64,000 nt of DNA from Chiridota heheva (Eukaryota > Echinodermata > Holothuroidea > Apodida > Chiridotidae). The stretch spans positions 1,966,001-2,030,000 of the forward strand of contig JAIGNY010002621.1 in the NCBI GenBank assembly GCA_020152595.1. Reading direction: 5' to 3'. Position 1 is the first letter of the stretch, and each line of letters begins with the position of its first letter. The translations under genes and the position numbers were made by a program. The notes beneath the pieces were generated by a model. The model had not been told where the DNA came from. It did not search any database and saw only the letters and a program-made list of their open reading frames with translations. Below are positions 50,920-63,560 of this stretch, one piece after another.

Positions 50920-52803
50920 CAGACATCGCAAATAATGCAAATCCCATCGCCACTAATAAAATGCTTTCCGCCCTATGTCACAACTGCCATCCAACCCTCT
51001 GTTCTGCATGATGTCCCATGCTATATCCCTCCCTGCAAGAAATCATACATGAAATGAAGATACTGTAGTATTCCACAACATGACCCATATGCCATCACAC
51101 CTGCAATCAAGATGACATCTCACAATATGCCTTGCCAACTTGTCCCATATACTATGCCACCATGTCCCACATGCCATCCCTCCATGTACCATATGCCACC
51201 TTGTCCCACATCCTATCCCTCCCTGTACCATCCTACACTGTCCCACATGCCATCCTTCAATGTACCACATGCCATCCCACCCTGTCCTACAGGCCATTCC
51301 ATCTTACCCCACATACTATCCCACCCTGTCCCATCCCAAACAACATGCCATCCTGTCTCACATATCATTACACTCTGTCTCCATGCCATCCCACCTTGTC
51401 CCACATGCCATCACAGCCTGTCATTAATGCCATGACACTATCTTGTTCCACATGCCATGCCACACTGTCCCACATGCTAACTCATCCTGTCCTATATGCC
51501 ATGATATCCTGTCTCACATTACATGGTACCCTGTCCCACATGCCACCCTGTATCACATTTTATCCCATCCTGTCCCCCATGCCATCCAACCTTCATCCTA
51601 ATTCTTACATCTACCAATCATTTTAACATCTTTCACCCAACATCTTTCCTGTAACTCCCATCCCCTCACTTCTATCAACTCAACATGCCCCATTCACCTA
51701 CGATACCCTTCCACTTCAACTGCCATCCTCTGTTCATCTACCATCCTCCATTCCTCAACATGTCTCATTCAGCTACCACCCCCCATTCACCTAACATCTC
51801 CCATTCACCTACCATCATCCATTCACCTACTACCCCAACCCACCTTTTGCCATTACCTCATCTACCAAATATACCCTTAACCAATTCATCATGCCAACCT
51901 TCACTACAACCCCTACTCACTCCATTGCACTACAGCCCCCTCCCCCAGCCTTTTATTAAATCTGACACTTCCAAAAAATACATGCTCAACTTTTTCCCCT
52001 CATAAACCAAATTTGACTCCCATCCCTTCACTTCTATTAATTCAACATGCCCCATTCACATACCATCCCCTTTCACTTGCCATCCTCCATTGATCTACCA
52101 TCCTCTATTCCTCAAACCAACTCATCATTCCAATCTTCACTATAACCTCCACTCCCTCCATTGCACTACCCCCCCTCCTCCCAACCCCAGCCTTAGCATA
52201 AATTTGACACTTCCAAAAGAAACATGCTCAACTTGTTTTCCCCTTATAAACCAAAATCTACCAAATCAGAATGAAAATTCATGCAGATTAACTTGCCAGG
52301 GAGTTTATCATAAGTCTATTATGTTTGCACTCTATTCTAGCAAAACCCTATATTTGTTTTCGCTATTCATTTCCAAGACACTTCACTATAAATTCCATTC
52401 AGTTGTTTGTTTGATGAGGGCTTAACGGCACCAAGACAACGAGGGTTAAATTGTACCTGAGAGGTCAGATCATTCTAGAGGTAGGAAGGAAAGAAAACGG
52501 GGAGAATGAGAGAAATACAAGAACTAAAAGTCAGAAAGCTGGGATTGAGAGAGGTGCATGGGTGAAAAAAACAAACAATCATTTAATTGCTGCTATTTAA
52601 GTCTGGAATGCATTTGTTCTCCTTTATATAAATTTCTTTTCATGAAAATAGTTGGATCCTTTCCTAGGGCAGCAATCTGTTGTTCCCAAGTAGCTGAACA
52701 ATGCAGGCTGGATGGACAATAGATACGGACGGACGGAGAATGGACAGACGAATGGTAAAGATGCTATATCCCCTCTCCACCAACTTTGTTGGCGAGGGGA
52801 TAT
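50920..52803. mobile_element. C-rich minisatellite element, copy C, with internal duplication and nested insertion
   Basis: This is the full-length relative of copy B. It is longer for two reasons. The block 51653-52014 (cacttctatcaactcaacat ... acacttccaaaa) is repeated in shorter form at 52015-52255. A 176-bp segment is also inserted at 52403-52578. The minisatellite part (51110-51590) gives the long spurious plus-strand ORFs of this area. Confidence 0.8.
52403..52578. mobile_element. 176-bp MITE-like insertion nested in copy C
   Basis: This segment is absent from copy B at the matching place. Its ends are exact 10-bp inverted repeats, ttgtttgttt and aaacaaacaa. The interior is purine-rich with no ORF. 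No certain target duplication is visible because the right flank of the insertion has also changed. Confidence 0.7.
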
Positions 52804-53440
52804 TCATGCAGATATAAATAAAAAAAGTAAATAGAATAGCAAATATTGCTGGATCATGTTCATTTTATTTGATAGAGAACAATTAAAGAGACAAAATAAT
52901 CAAGAAAGTACTCAAAAGTCCTATTTCATTAACTTAAGGAGATATTTAATTCAAAATCTCTAACAAATGTTTCGGGAAATAACTGGTATCAGAATTTAGT
53001 GGCACTATGTGCCTAGCATTGTTCAGATTTCTTTGTGTATCTTAAATAGTCTTGACATTACCATAAGAATCTGGTAATGCAATTTAAAAACACAACCATG
53101 CATTTGGAGAAATTTGTCAAAAACTTTTGATGGTCAGTAAAAAAGTCATCAATTATCAATGAAACAAAATTGTGTGATGTCAGTTAAATTAAACTTTAAC
53201 TTTCATTCATGTCACAAGTTTATCTGTTTGCTATCCACATAATGGAACAAGATTTTGAAATAGTTTTTTTTAAATGTTCTGTACATCATTTTGTCTGTTC
53301 ATACACGATAGATGCTCAGCACTGAACACTAATTATTCAAATTTGCTCATACAATGTAAAACACTGAAACATCAATTTTTGAAAACCCAAGTTGTCACTT
53401 ATACATAGCTGATTCATCTCTCTACATATAACAGCAAAAG

Positions 53441-54259
53441 CTAGATTCATAGTGCTCTGCAGAGCACATACCCAGGTGTATCTAAGGTCCTACATAGCGG
53501 GGGAAAGTGGGACTCTAAGGGCCCCTATGATATATAGGTATAATGGTATATTTTTCGTATGGGCCCCCTTTATAGGACCTGGGCCAGGCCCAATAGGGGT
53601 GGGCGGCTGCCCCTCCTGAAGCCCCCTTTAGTTATGCCACTGCGCGTACCTCCGCTCTCGTTCATTCCCCATCCACAATACAATCTACCTCAGAAACCAT
53701 AGGCCCACCAACTTATAACCCCAAACAATCTCTTTCTCACTGTTGGTCTGTACTGCCTTCTAAACACTCCAGAATCTACCCTCTGATCATTGTTTTCAGT
53801 TTTATTTAGGCTAAGCATTCATTGTTTGAGCTCTATTCAGCCAAGATTCACATTCTATCATTTTTCTTTCATGTAAGAAGCCAATTGTTTAATTCTCTTT
53901 GATACCAGAAACCACTTCATCTGATATTCTTAAGAGTCCAGAAAATTGATTGTTTTGAATTTTTTCAGCACATGAATTCATTGTTTAGGACATTCCATTG
54001 GAATCCAATGAAAAGTTTCAACTATATAAGTCTTTACAGATCCATCCTAAAACATCCCCACCCCTCAATTTCTGCCCATCACCTGTTCCAATAAGTTCCA
54101 AATTTTAATCACTTCTTCTTGAAACAGTAACAAAACCACACAACAAATTTAATTAAAATCCCATTATCAGTTATTGACATATTTTGATAACAAACAGACA
54201 AACAAACAAAGGTGAAAACATAACCTTTGACCAACTTCCTTGGCAGGGGTAATTACAAC
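53441..54259. repeat. Dispersed repeat family D, copy 2
   Basis: This relative of 39342-39905 extends further right to an end reading aaaacataacctttgacc, then aacttccttggcaggggtaa. That end resembles the gttggcgaggga end of the minisatellite element, so the two families may be related. It carries a nested insertion at 53472-53642. Confidence 0.85.
53472..53642. mobile_element. ~171-bp GC-rich insertion nested in repeat D copy 2
   Basis: This GC-rich segment is absent from copy 1. It runs from caggtgtatctaagg to agttatgccactg and is bounded by near-identical 9-base phrases, gcacatacc before and gcgcgtacc after, which look like a diverged target duplication. Related 'ccagtggcatagc' DNA occurs in inverse orientation near 35424. 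Confidence 0.65.
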
Positions 54260-55439
54260 AAATATGAATTGTAAATAGCTTGGTCAATGAAAACATACTT
54301 CCAAATCAAGTTATAGATTGATTACAGGTGTTGTTCTAAATAGCAACTTGGAATAGCACTTATATAAAGAGAATCAGTTCAATCAGCAATTCAAAGCTTC
54401 TTAATCAATATCTGATAATTTTTCCAAGAATCTTGTTGAAATTGATATAAGTGTATCTCCTTGGGTTTAGGTTAGCTATTGTTACTTCATTAAACATTGA
54501 CAGAATGTGAAAGAAGTGATGGAAACCACAAAAACTGCAATTTACACTGCTGATTTGCAAAACTGACTGACATCAGACAGAGAGTACCAGTTCGGGAAAA
54601 GCCCTCCTTTTAGTCCTCGTTAGAAACCCTCGAAGGAGGTTTATTTTTAGCCTATGGTGCAGCCATTATCCATCATGCAAGTTCAATTGCCATACACTTT
54701 GTACAGAGTGACGAAGTAAAATCAATTTGTGAAATTTGATGGCGTTTGCTGAAGTGTGAGTTGCATATGGAATTATGGGGGAAACATGTTAGTTAACTTT
54801 CATCCAGTACCGTTTCATATGTTCACTGGTCGGTTTTTGAGAAAAGAGCAAATATATTGGATGCCCTATGTTTGACCCGCATGGGTTTGTTGTGAATTAA
54901 TCTGCATGTGCTAACATCCGCGTTGTATCATTTAGTAGCATCCTTTCTCAGTTCTTTGACTGTGTGTCAGTGTTTAATATATTATTAATTAAAAGTGACA
55001 TTTTCATGTGCTTTCTTATGTTTAAATTGTTCTTCGCGTAAATTTTGTTGTTATTTTCGCAACCTTTTGGAGAACGCGTTTATTTAAATCACTTTGATTC
55101 AGTGAAAGATCAGTTTCTTTTTGACTTAATGCTTACAGTGTCATTCTGATTCACCCGTTATTTGTACTGGTGTATAACGTTCATATATTAGGGCCTAATC
55201 AAATGGGCAGTATAGTAACAATACAAAGCAATGAGAAGAAAAATTACAATATTAGGCCTGAATTTTAACCTTGTGTGAATAAAACTTAAGCAGTTAGTCT
55301 AGTTAAACTCAATTTGCACTGTTTATTCCTTTTCAATCAGATCAGTCAGTAGGTGATCACACCCACAGTGTCACGTATACATACTTGAAATAGACCAAAT
55401 TGAAGATAGCAAGCAGCTGGGCTGTGTGTGCGTTTTGTA

Positions 55440-55665
55440 TGTTTTAGCTGTCAACTGGTTGCTGAATTGCGCACTGGTTAAACCCTGGGAGTAGGGTTCA
55501 GCGTGAAAGACTCCTTTGAGGGCTTCAACTGAACTGGTAACATAACCTACATTCCTTGTGTACTTTATTATAACATTTTGTGATTTTGAAACTTTTGAGA
55601 CAACCAGGAGATATAGTCTAGTGATACAGCCCTGTAGAAGCAGGTTAGAGGAGATCAGCCACCTA
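55440..55665. other. Segment checked for a tRNA-like SINE
   Basis: Phrases such as agatatagtctagtg and agtagggttcagcgtgaaa resemble tRNA A- and B-box promoters only loosely. They are in the wrong order and spacing for a tRNA gene. This could be a very decayed SINE. The overlapping 116-codon minus-strand frame has no motif. Confidence 0.2.
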
Positions 55666-56984
55666 CTATTTCCTTTATGATAGTCTGAAAAAGTTATCTT
55701 TGAAATACAAAAATAAATCATGAGTTAAAAAAGGATAATTAATTTTAATTAATAAACAAAGTTGTAAAGTCTCATAAAAAATACACTTTCTACACCTATT
55801 ATATTCACACAAATACATAAGGTCTTTTCAAGCTCAAAACCCCTTGAAAATGAAGTTATAGATAATCCAGTTATTTTTTCAGGGTTCTGTTAATCCATTG
55901 CTGTCATCCAGGATGGAGACCTCTGACCAATCAACCAATCATAATGAAGTTTTGCTCTGATTTGATATACTTGATTAATCTGTTGTTTAATCCTATTCCC
56001 ACAGTTCATGTTTACATTTGGTCGCAATTCCAAGATTTCCTTCCTTCTAGTTCTAATAAAGTTTATCGCTGCTGTTGATATTATGGTCGGAACGGAATCA
56101 ACAAAATGACTATGATATTACCTAACATCATCAGGTTTCAACTGTTGCAACTCTTTGGGTTTAAAAAAATATTTACCAGGAGAACTATATGTCATTCCAT
56201 TAGCTTTTCCTATCCACTAACATCACATTCTTACTTCATAAACGGCCCCTAAAATCATATGAAAGAATGGCTTTTGACTTATCATTATTTTGAAAAATTG
56301 CTTCTTGAAATTGTAGACTTGATTGCCCACATTTTGAAGAAAATTTGAAGCCCTAAAGAAAAAACCCCATTCCTATGGTTTAAAGATGAATCAATTACCA
56401 CATTGCATTATGACTAATAAAGAATACTACAGGTCATACATATAGTACAAATGTCTAAAAGTTTGAATTTTAATTCATTACTTATCCATTTGACAATTTC
56501 AGGTCCTCATATCTATCAAACTAAAACTATCAAATTCCTTACTAAGATACATGCAGTAGAAATATTTGAGTTTTAAATGGAAAGTTGAAACGAAAGGGAA
56601 AGACTTTTTTTGTTTTTCTACAGTAAGATTAAGTTTCAAATTTCAACACCATTCAGCACATTAAATATAACTTGAAATAGGGATAACATTTTAAAAAGAT
56701 TGTCTCCTTGGCTAAATGGGTCTTCATGTCACCAAGTGAAGCCTGAGGTGGGCCTTTTAGCTTGAGAAATGGCACTGAAGCATAAAAACTCAAATTTTCT
56801 TGAATTCAAGGATGAAAAATGTAATTACCAGCAGTTTTCAATGCAACGACACACTCACTTACTCAAGCGTAGAACAAAATTATTATAACAGCAAATATCT
56901 ATCATGCAAATTATAGCAACCATCCTTCTTCTTTCAGATATTAAAGACAGCAATTTTGCTCTTAAATTAATGACCTTTATATTC

Positions 56985-57256
56985 AGGGGTGTAACAAGCT
57001 TTCAAAAAGTGAGGGCATGACCTCTTAAGGGGCACTTCATAAGTCATATACATATTTCCCCCAGTCTTATAATTAGTAAGCCCAAAACAACAAAGTACTA
57101 GGGGCACTTCAATTTGAAAGGGGCACTTTTGTAACATTGAAAAAAAAAGTGTGTGCACATTCCTTTAATTCTTGCACCTTGTGGACATAAATTGTGGGGC
57201 ACTTTTCATGTTCAAAAGAGGCACTTTTGTTATTCTTTCCAGTTCCTACACCTATG
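56985..57256 (+). repeat. 'caggggtgta' dispersed family, copy 3
   Basis: It has the same order of phrases as at 43013-43313, from caggggtgtaacaagctttc to cagttcctacacctatg, including four ggggcactt-like motifs. The G-rich strand is the plus strand in both. Confidence 0.85.
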
Positions 57257-57595
57257 CTTACATTATGATAGAGAAAATAAGATAATGCTGTTGCAATAAA
57301 GTCACTAACAGTATGATAGATTACACCTGAGCAGGAGAAAAAATTGTTCAAAAGAAAGGATGTACTTGACTGATTTTTAATTCAAAATATGGCATGTGAA
57401 GCAAATTAGGTCAAAGACAAACTGACGAGAAAAATAAGTACAAATTTCATTAAATGAGTAATATTGATAAATTACACAGAAACATTGGCATATAAAAAGG
57501 CAAGCCTGACTGAACTTCAGATGCATCAGAATGTCCAAATCTACTATGTGAAGTCACTGTCCTTGAATCCCAAGGACTGTACTTTTTGATAGGTT

Positions 57596-57799
57596 TTAAC
57601 TTGTTCGAAGACTCTTAGTTGTCAGATCCACCTGGAAGTTGAAAAACTTTACAAAACTTTTAACTCCTTTCTTTAATCGCGTTTTGCAATAACGGAGTAG
57701 TCTACGATACCTTCTTTCAATTCTTATCTTTTTAAAGAGTTTTCTACAGTTTGTGATGTATTTCCTTTTTTTCGTTTTATCAAAACAGAAGAAACCCAT
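57596..57799 (-). CDS. Small very basic ORF, possible first coding exon
   Basis: The frame runs 67 codons from an ATG at 57799. It starts MGFFCFDKTKKRKYITNCR, and the middle is strongly basic (KLFKKIRIERRYRRLLRYC, then KTRLKKGVKSFVKFFNFQ). A possible donor, cag|gtggat, follows FNFQ. If it is not used, the frame stops 11 codons later. The composition (about a third Lys/Arg, two Cys early) is unusual for AT-rich random sequence, which favours Lys but rarely this many CG-containing codons. No homologue comes to mind. It lies on the same strand as, and 18 kb upstream of, the receptor cyclase exons, but nothing links them. Confidence 0.25.
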   Translation of the reverse strand: MGFFCFDKTKKRKYITNCRKLFKKIRIERRYRRLLRYCKTRLKKGVKSFVKFFNFQVDLTTKSLRTS

Positions 57800-58957
57800 G
57801 TAAAGTGAGATAAAGGAAAATTTTCGGGTTGTAAAGAAGAATTTCTTTTAGGATAACAATGCAAAACCTTCACCAAGACAAAAGGATATGAAAATTGCTG
57901 TGGCGTGATGCATAGACTAGACTAGACTGATATTTCTAACAAATCATATACTTTGTTATGTGTACATGAACAACATAGAACACATAATTTTATTGTATTT
58001 TGAATTTTAAAAGAGAGTTTGATGATATATTTTCATATTGAAATAATATCAATTATGACCTGCAAGGCACGACTTAAAAAATACCAATAAGTCCTTAAAA
58101 TGGACAAAAACTAAGAAATAAATGAACATCATTGTGTATATGATATTTTTTACACAAATTCGCAGCGAGCAGAGCAAACTTTTTTTTTTTATAGAGAAGT
58201 TCTTATCGAGGAACGTTTTGCATCAACAAATTGCCAAAATGATCCTTTCTTCAAAACCGCACAAATTAAGATGATCTGAGGAAGTTTTTTGATGTGTTAT
58301 GGTGGGTTTTTCAGGAAAAAGCCTCTGTGGCGAAACGATGTGACAGTTTCCATGATGTGTTTCATACATACATGGGCTAATGTGAATACACTGTACAGCT
58401 AGCTGTATGACTATGAGCCATTGTGAATTGAATACAAGTGTGCGTGATAACAGGTGGACCATTATGATGAGTATATGATGAGACATTCTGTGGTGCACTG
58501 TACCTGGAAGCCTGGGAGTCACATCATAAAGTGGGAATTAAGCTATTAGCCCCAGTAGTGTCTGGCATTCCCAACCAATTACTGATTGTCTTGTTATGAT
58601 TTGAGACAATGTTTTGACCAGATACTTGAAATAATATCGCTAAATTGTTATAATCTTCATGTTAACACAAAATATCTTATAAATCAAATTATGACAATAA
58701 CAAAAATGACAACTAAGAATCGAACCTATCATCAGTGCTATCAGTACTTTGATTATGACCTGCAGGCAGACTACAAACTTGAGGACAAATGCCACATGAA
58801 ATCCATCTTAAGACTTCACCATGAAAACAATTGTTTTTTTAAATTTCAAATGTAGATCTTATCCAAAATGAGGGATAAAATGTCTTTGAAGTGAGTAACT
58901 CCTAAGTTCAGCTGATAGAATTAATTTGTATCTGTTGCAAAGTATCTTTTGAATAAA

Positions 58958-59081
58958 TTTATAAAATTTCTATGGAGTATTTGCATTGCTATGACCTGTG
59001 CATTAAACACCGTTAATACACAACCATTATAATTTGGTTTATTCCATTTCCAAAACAGGTAACTTTCTTAATAAAGCGATA
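58958..59081 (+). repeat. Dispersed repeat, copy 2 of a ~128-bp pair
   Basis: This is the relative of 37702-37829 (atttctatggagtatttgca and the downstream phrases in the same order). The flanks are unrelated, so the repeat unit is short. Confidence 0.7.
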
Positions 59082-59632
59082 AAATATAAGTAAACTGTTC
59101 TTGTTTTTCAATCTTTCTACTTGTATTTTATGCATATTAAACAATCTAATACGAAAATTTTATATAAAGATTAATGTTTTAGCATCATGTTTTATATGCA
59201 TATTTAACACACTTTTTAACGGACTTTGCACTCGTGAATGAATCTTCCTACTACTCGGACCAAGTCCTTTGCCCCGTGCATCAAATATGCATACAAACAC
59301 TTTACCTCAACATTAATCTTTAAGTATAGAGACTAAAATATAATAATATTACTCAGAATTTTCTATGCAAAAAACTGATATTTCATAAATTAAGTTAATT
59401 AAATTATATTGCATTAAAGAAGGCTGGAACAATCCTATGAATATGGTCATCTCGATCCACATTTCATTTCAAACAAATTAGCTAATGCATATGACAACAA
59501 AGCAGATAAAGACTTCATTCTTGTCATCAATAACCAAAATTAAACAATGGCTTAAATGATCAAACCACATGTATGATGCACTTATCAATTTTTTATTTTA
59601 TTTTAAATGTAACAAATATCAACTAAGTAAGA

Positions 59633-60222
59633 GTAAAAGATTTGCAAATATTGACCAGTCATACAAGGGAGGACTTCAAAGTAAGAGCTCCCTGGTCATA
59701 CCTCACACAGTACTCAACCATTACAAAATTACAGACTCTAGTAGCTACAGTATAGTCATACTCTATCTTTCAATGATTAGGCACAACATTTCCTGGTGTC
59801 AAATTGTTAAATTTCCCAATTTTTACAGATAAGTTGATAATAGTAATATAAAATCTTGTCACATTAAAAAACAAAAATAAACATGAGCCCCCAACGTTTA
59901 ATTTGGTTTGATGATCCGTAAGAATTTACTGTGTCAAAATTACCTTTCAGGGAATGTCATTTTCCACTTAAGTACTTCTAAGTGACTTCAAGTGGTATAA
60001 TTCTGTGCGTTTTCAACAACATTTAAAAGGCATGCCATAAATCGCTGTCATTGATTTCTTCTGGAAGAACACATATACAAAAGGAACACTTAACATGATA
60101 TGACCTGTTTAAGAACTCATCTGTGGTGTGGCCTTGAATAAAGATGTAATATTTGTAAATGAAACATTTGATCTTGTATCAAATACAAAATATTGAATTC
60201 ACGCTGTTGTTTCTAAATCTGA
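59633..60222 (+). repeat. Duplicated block, copy 1 (590 bp)
   Basis: This is nearly identical to 61017-61569 and ends at the same phrase, gttgtttctaaatctga. It carries 37 bases that copy 2 lacks, bounded by the 7-base repeat gtcatac at 59658-59664 and 59695-59701. There is no convincing gene in the block. Confidence 0.95.
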
Positions 60223-61016
60223 AGAAAGATCAGATTTGTTTACGAGGAATATAAGGGATATAAAACTCTGGTAGCAAAACAAGAAAATGTACCAGAGGGA
60301 AATGAATTCAATAGTATTACAGACCAGACAGCTAAGTTATGCTAATCTCTGTGTGCATACAGAAGATGCAGATTTTCTAGTGCTTCATTAGTTTTGATGA
60401 GATTTTCTTACAAGTTTATCTTTTCCTTCCACTTTCACTGAGTGAAATGTAATATCATCAGATACCACAAAACCGATAGCACGTGCAGAGAATTTATTTT
60501 AAAAGTGACTTCAATGTTTTATAGAAATATCACTTGTAGGTGAGACTGATTTATTGCGTAAGAAAGTTGGATCTTGGCATTGGGTGGCCATCATTCAGAG
60601 CTCTCTATGGTTTGACTGCGATTTATTAGCAACAGCGATATTACATTTCCTCTGTAAAATCCTGAGGGAAAGATTTATATTAAAAGAAAGAAAATTCAGT
60701 CAGTGTAGAAAATCTCCAGAGAAATTTGTTACTGGATACTGTAGAGTCAATCAAACTTGAATTACGGCAAACTAAAGCTTTGCTGAGATTGATAATTGAT
60801 AAGTGTTTCTAGGAGCACTTGATTGGTGGAGAGACTGTTCTTCAGAAAAACTAATACTTCTGCAAAAGGCAGGCAAAAGTGACGAAAGTTACAGAAACAA
60901 TTTTCTGCCATCTGACAGTGATGTTAAAATTTGAAGCATTCTTTGTTTTTTCTTTTCACATATTTCTTTGGTATAACACAAGGGACACAAAGCTCTTGAT
61001 CTCGTACTCACATGAA

Positions 61017-61569
61017 GTAAAGATTTTGCATATATTGACCAGTCATACCTCATACAAAACTCAACCATTACAAAATTTCAGACTCTAGTAGCTACAGCAT
61101 AGCCATACTCTATCTTTCAATGATTAGGCACAACATTTCCTGGTGTCAAATTGTTTAATTTTCCAATTTTTACAGATAAGTTGATAATAGTAATATAAAA
61201 TCTTGTCACATTAAAAAACAAAAATAAACATGAGCCCCTAACGTTTAATTTGGTTTGATGATCCGTAAGAATTTGCTGTGTCAAAATTACCTTTCAGGGA
61301 ATGTCATTTTCCACTTAAGTACTTCTAAGTGACTTCAAGTGGTATAATTCTGTGCGTTTTCAACAACATTTAAAAGGCATGCCATAAATCGCTGTCATTA
61401 ATTTCTTCTGGAAAAACACATATACATAAGGAACACTTAACATGATATGACCTGTTTAAGAACTCATCTGTGGTGTGGCCTTGAATAAAGATGTAATATT
61501 TGTAAATGAAACATTTGATCTTGTATCAAATAAAAAATATTGAATTCACGCTGTTGTTTCTAAATCTGA
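61017..61569 (+). repeat. Duplicated block, copy 2 (553 bp)
   Basis: This is the second copy, in the same orientation, with 0.8 kb between the copies. It has few substitutions. It retains a single gtcatac (61042-61048) where copy 1 has two plus 30 bases. Confidence 0.95.
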
Positions 61570-61827
61570 CTTGTCCTCATCTAGTACTAAAATCACCATT
61601 GAGTTTTATGCACGGGTCTGTCTATTTGCAATCTCGTCAATCTGGTTAAGCTAGTCACGTGATTGTTCTTGAATATGAAAGTAGGTTTTGAATATGCATG
61701 AAGGTAAATGGTCATAAACTTTTCCCTCAGTCATCAGTAACGTAACTTGGCTCACTGCAATGTATGCATATTTTATATGTGTAACAGCAGTGCCAGTCTA
61801 CAGCATGGCAGAGATGGTGGTACAATA

Positions 61828-62080
61828 GTTACAATATGCATTCCCGATCAGTTACAATATGTATTACCGATCACTTACAATAGGTATTCCTGATCAGTTA
61901 TAATATGTATCCGGATCAGTTACAATATGTACTCCCAAACAGTTACAATAGGTATTCCCGATCAGTTACAATAGGTATTCCCGATCTGTTACAATAAGTA
62001 TTCCCGATCAGTTACAATATGTATTTCCGATAAGTTACAATATGTATTCCAGATCAGTTACAATATGTATTCCCGATCAC
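61828..62080. repeat. 23-bp minisatellite, ~11 units
   Basis: The unit is gttacaatatgtattcccga followed by tca. Eleven units differ by single substitutions and one or two small indels (61903-61918). It begins about 260 bases after the end of the duplicated block. Confidence 0.95.
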
Positions 62081-62862
62081 CCATCTGGTGTAAGTTGCTT
62101 AAATGAATATTTTAGTTTCGTTAACTTCAAACAAAAGACTGCAGGTCACGATCATATTAAATGCCTTTAAAGTTGCAACGACCTCAAAATTTTAAAGTTT
62201 GATCATATTGTAGGCTGGATAATCTAATAACTAATAATGCTTTCAGTTTAATGATCATTCTCATCCTCTTGCCAGCAATGAGAAGAATTTTCATACATAT
62301 CAACATTGTTTCAAACTTAAACATTTATTTCTCAGTTGCATATGAATCATGATAATATTTCGGGCCATATTACAAGTGTAAAAAATCACTGAGAGTTAAG
62401 CTTTATCAAACATGCATATTCAGGATCACTTTCATATTAACAACAATCACATGACTAGTTCAATGAAATTGCAAACATATAGATAGACCCCATATGCACA
62501 GCTAATGGATAAACTTTTGATTCGCTAAAGATAATTAATGACAGGACATATTAGACCATCTTCAGGAATTGTATTTTGCAGTCTTGGATTATCGATTAAT
62601 ATCTTCAAGTGCACCACACTTTCTATATTGTTGTCATATCATGAGCCGGGGATCGTGAGTTTCTTTCAAATTAATTTTAGGGTGTGATTACATTGCACAA
62701 AGAAAGCCCACACATGTTATCTCTAATTTATCATAATCTATAAACAGCTGGATTCATGAATTCCAATGAATCATGTTTCTTACAAACATTTCAAACTAAA
62801 CAAACGAACCAAAACATGTCTGGAAGAATGTACTACCTACCATCACATGAGATGGCAGTTTA

Positions 62863-62886
62863 GATCAAATCAAATCAAATCAAACT
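62863..62886. repeat. ATCAA pentanucleotide repeat
   Basis: Four to five atcaa units in tandem. Confidence 0.85.
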
Positions 62887-63474
62887 AAGTAAAACTATAT
62901 CTCCAAACTATAATTGATTGATTTGAGGTTTTATTTTGATTGCAATCTGTTCATCATAACTGCTTTGAAATAAGTTTCTATAATTGTCTTTGGCTGATAA
63001 TTTGCTCAGTTGCATTGTAGGTATTTATGATTTCTTTGTTGTCATTTATTATTCTTTGTGATGCTGCTAGCTGGCACACACTTGATGTTTCAGCACTGCT
63101 TGCACTATATACAGCTTATGAACCATGATATGAAACCCTGCGTAAAAACAAAATCCTTTAAATTAAAATTGCCACAGGTTTTGCAGATCTATTGGCCTAA
63201 GGGTATATTCACATCTAAAATTACTTCATGAATTCCTAAATGGTAGATAGATGCTAAAGTAATCATTTTCCCACCACCATACTTTTCTTTGAATCAATCA
63301 AGAAATGTAATTATGTAATTTTGTAAATTCATGCACAGCTGACCTCCACCAGGGAGATGTCAACAAAAATTTATTACCTGATTGGCAACTTCATGGAAAT
63401 TCACTTTAAATCCTGAGCTTTTGTTTTGAGATAGAAATCCTTATTAGTTTCTAAGGAGCAGGGCTGTAATTCTA

Positions 63475-63560
63475 TTCCTAATCGAGAAAGTGAGGGTAGG
63501 GGAGGAAAGGAGGAGGGGGGGGGACATGGTTTCTGATCAAAACAAGTGGGGGGACAAGAG
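63475..63560 (+). repeat. G-rich tract
   Basis: Several short G-runs and one run of ten G (about 63516-63525), flanked by ggagg phrases. A possible quadruplex former, probably part of a G-rich dispersed repeat. Confidence 0.6.

Noticed and set aside
51043-51626. Open frames of 84-164 codons in several frames
   Set aside because: Same minisatellite artefact in copy C. The peptides only repeat the nucleotide period.
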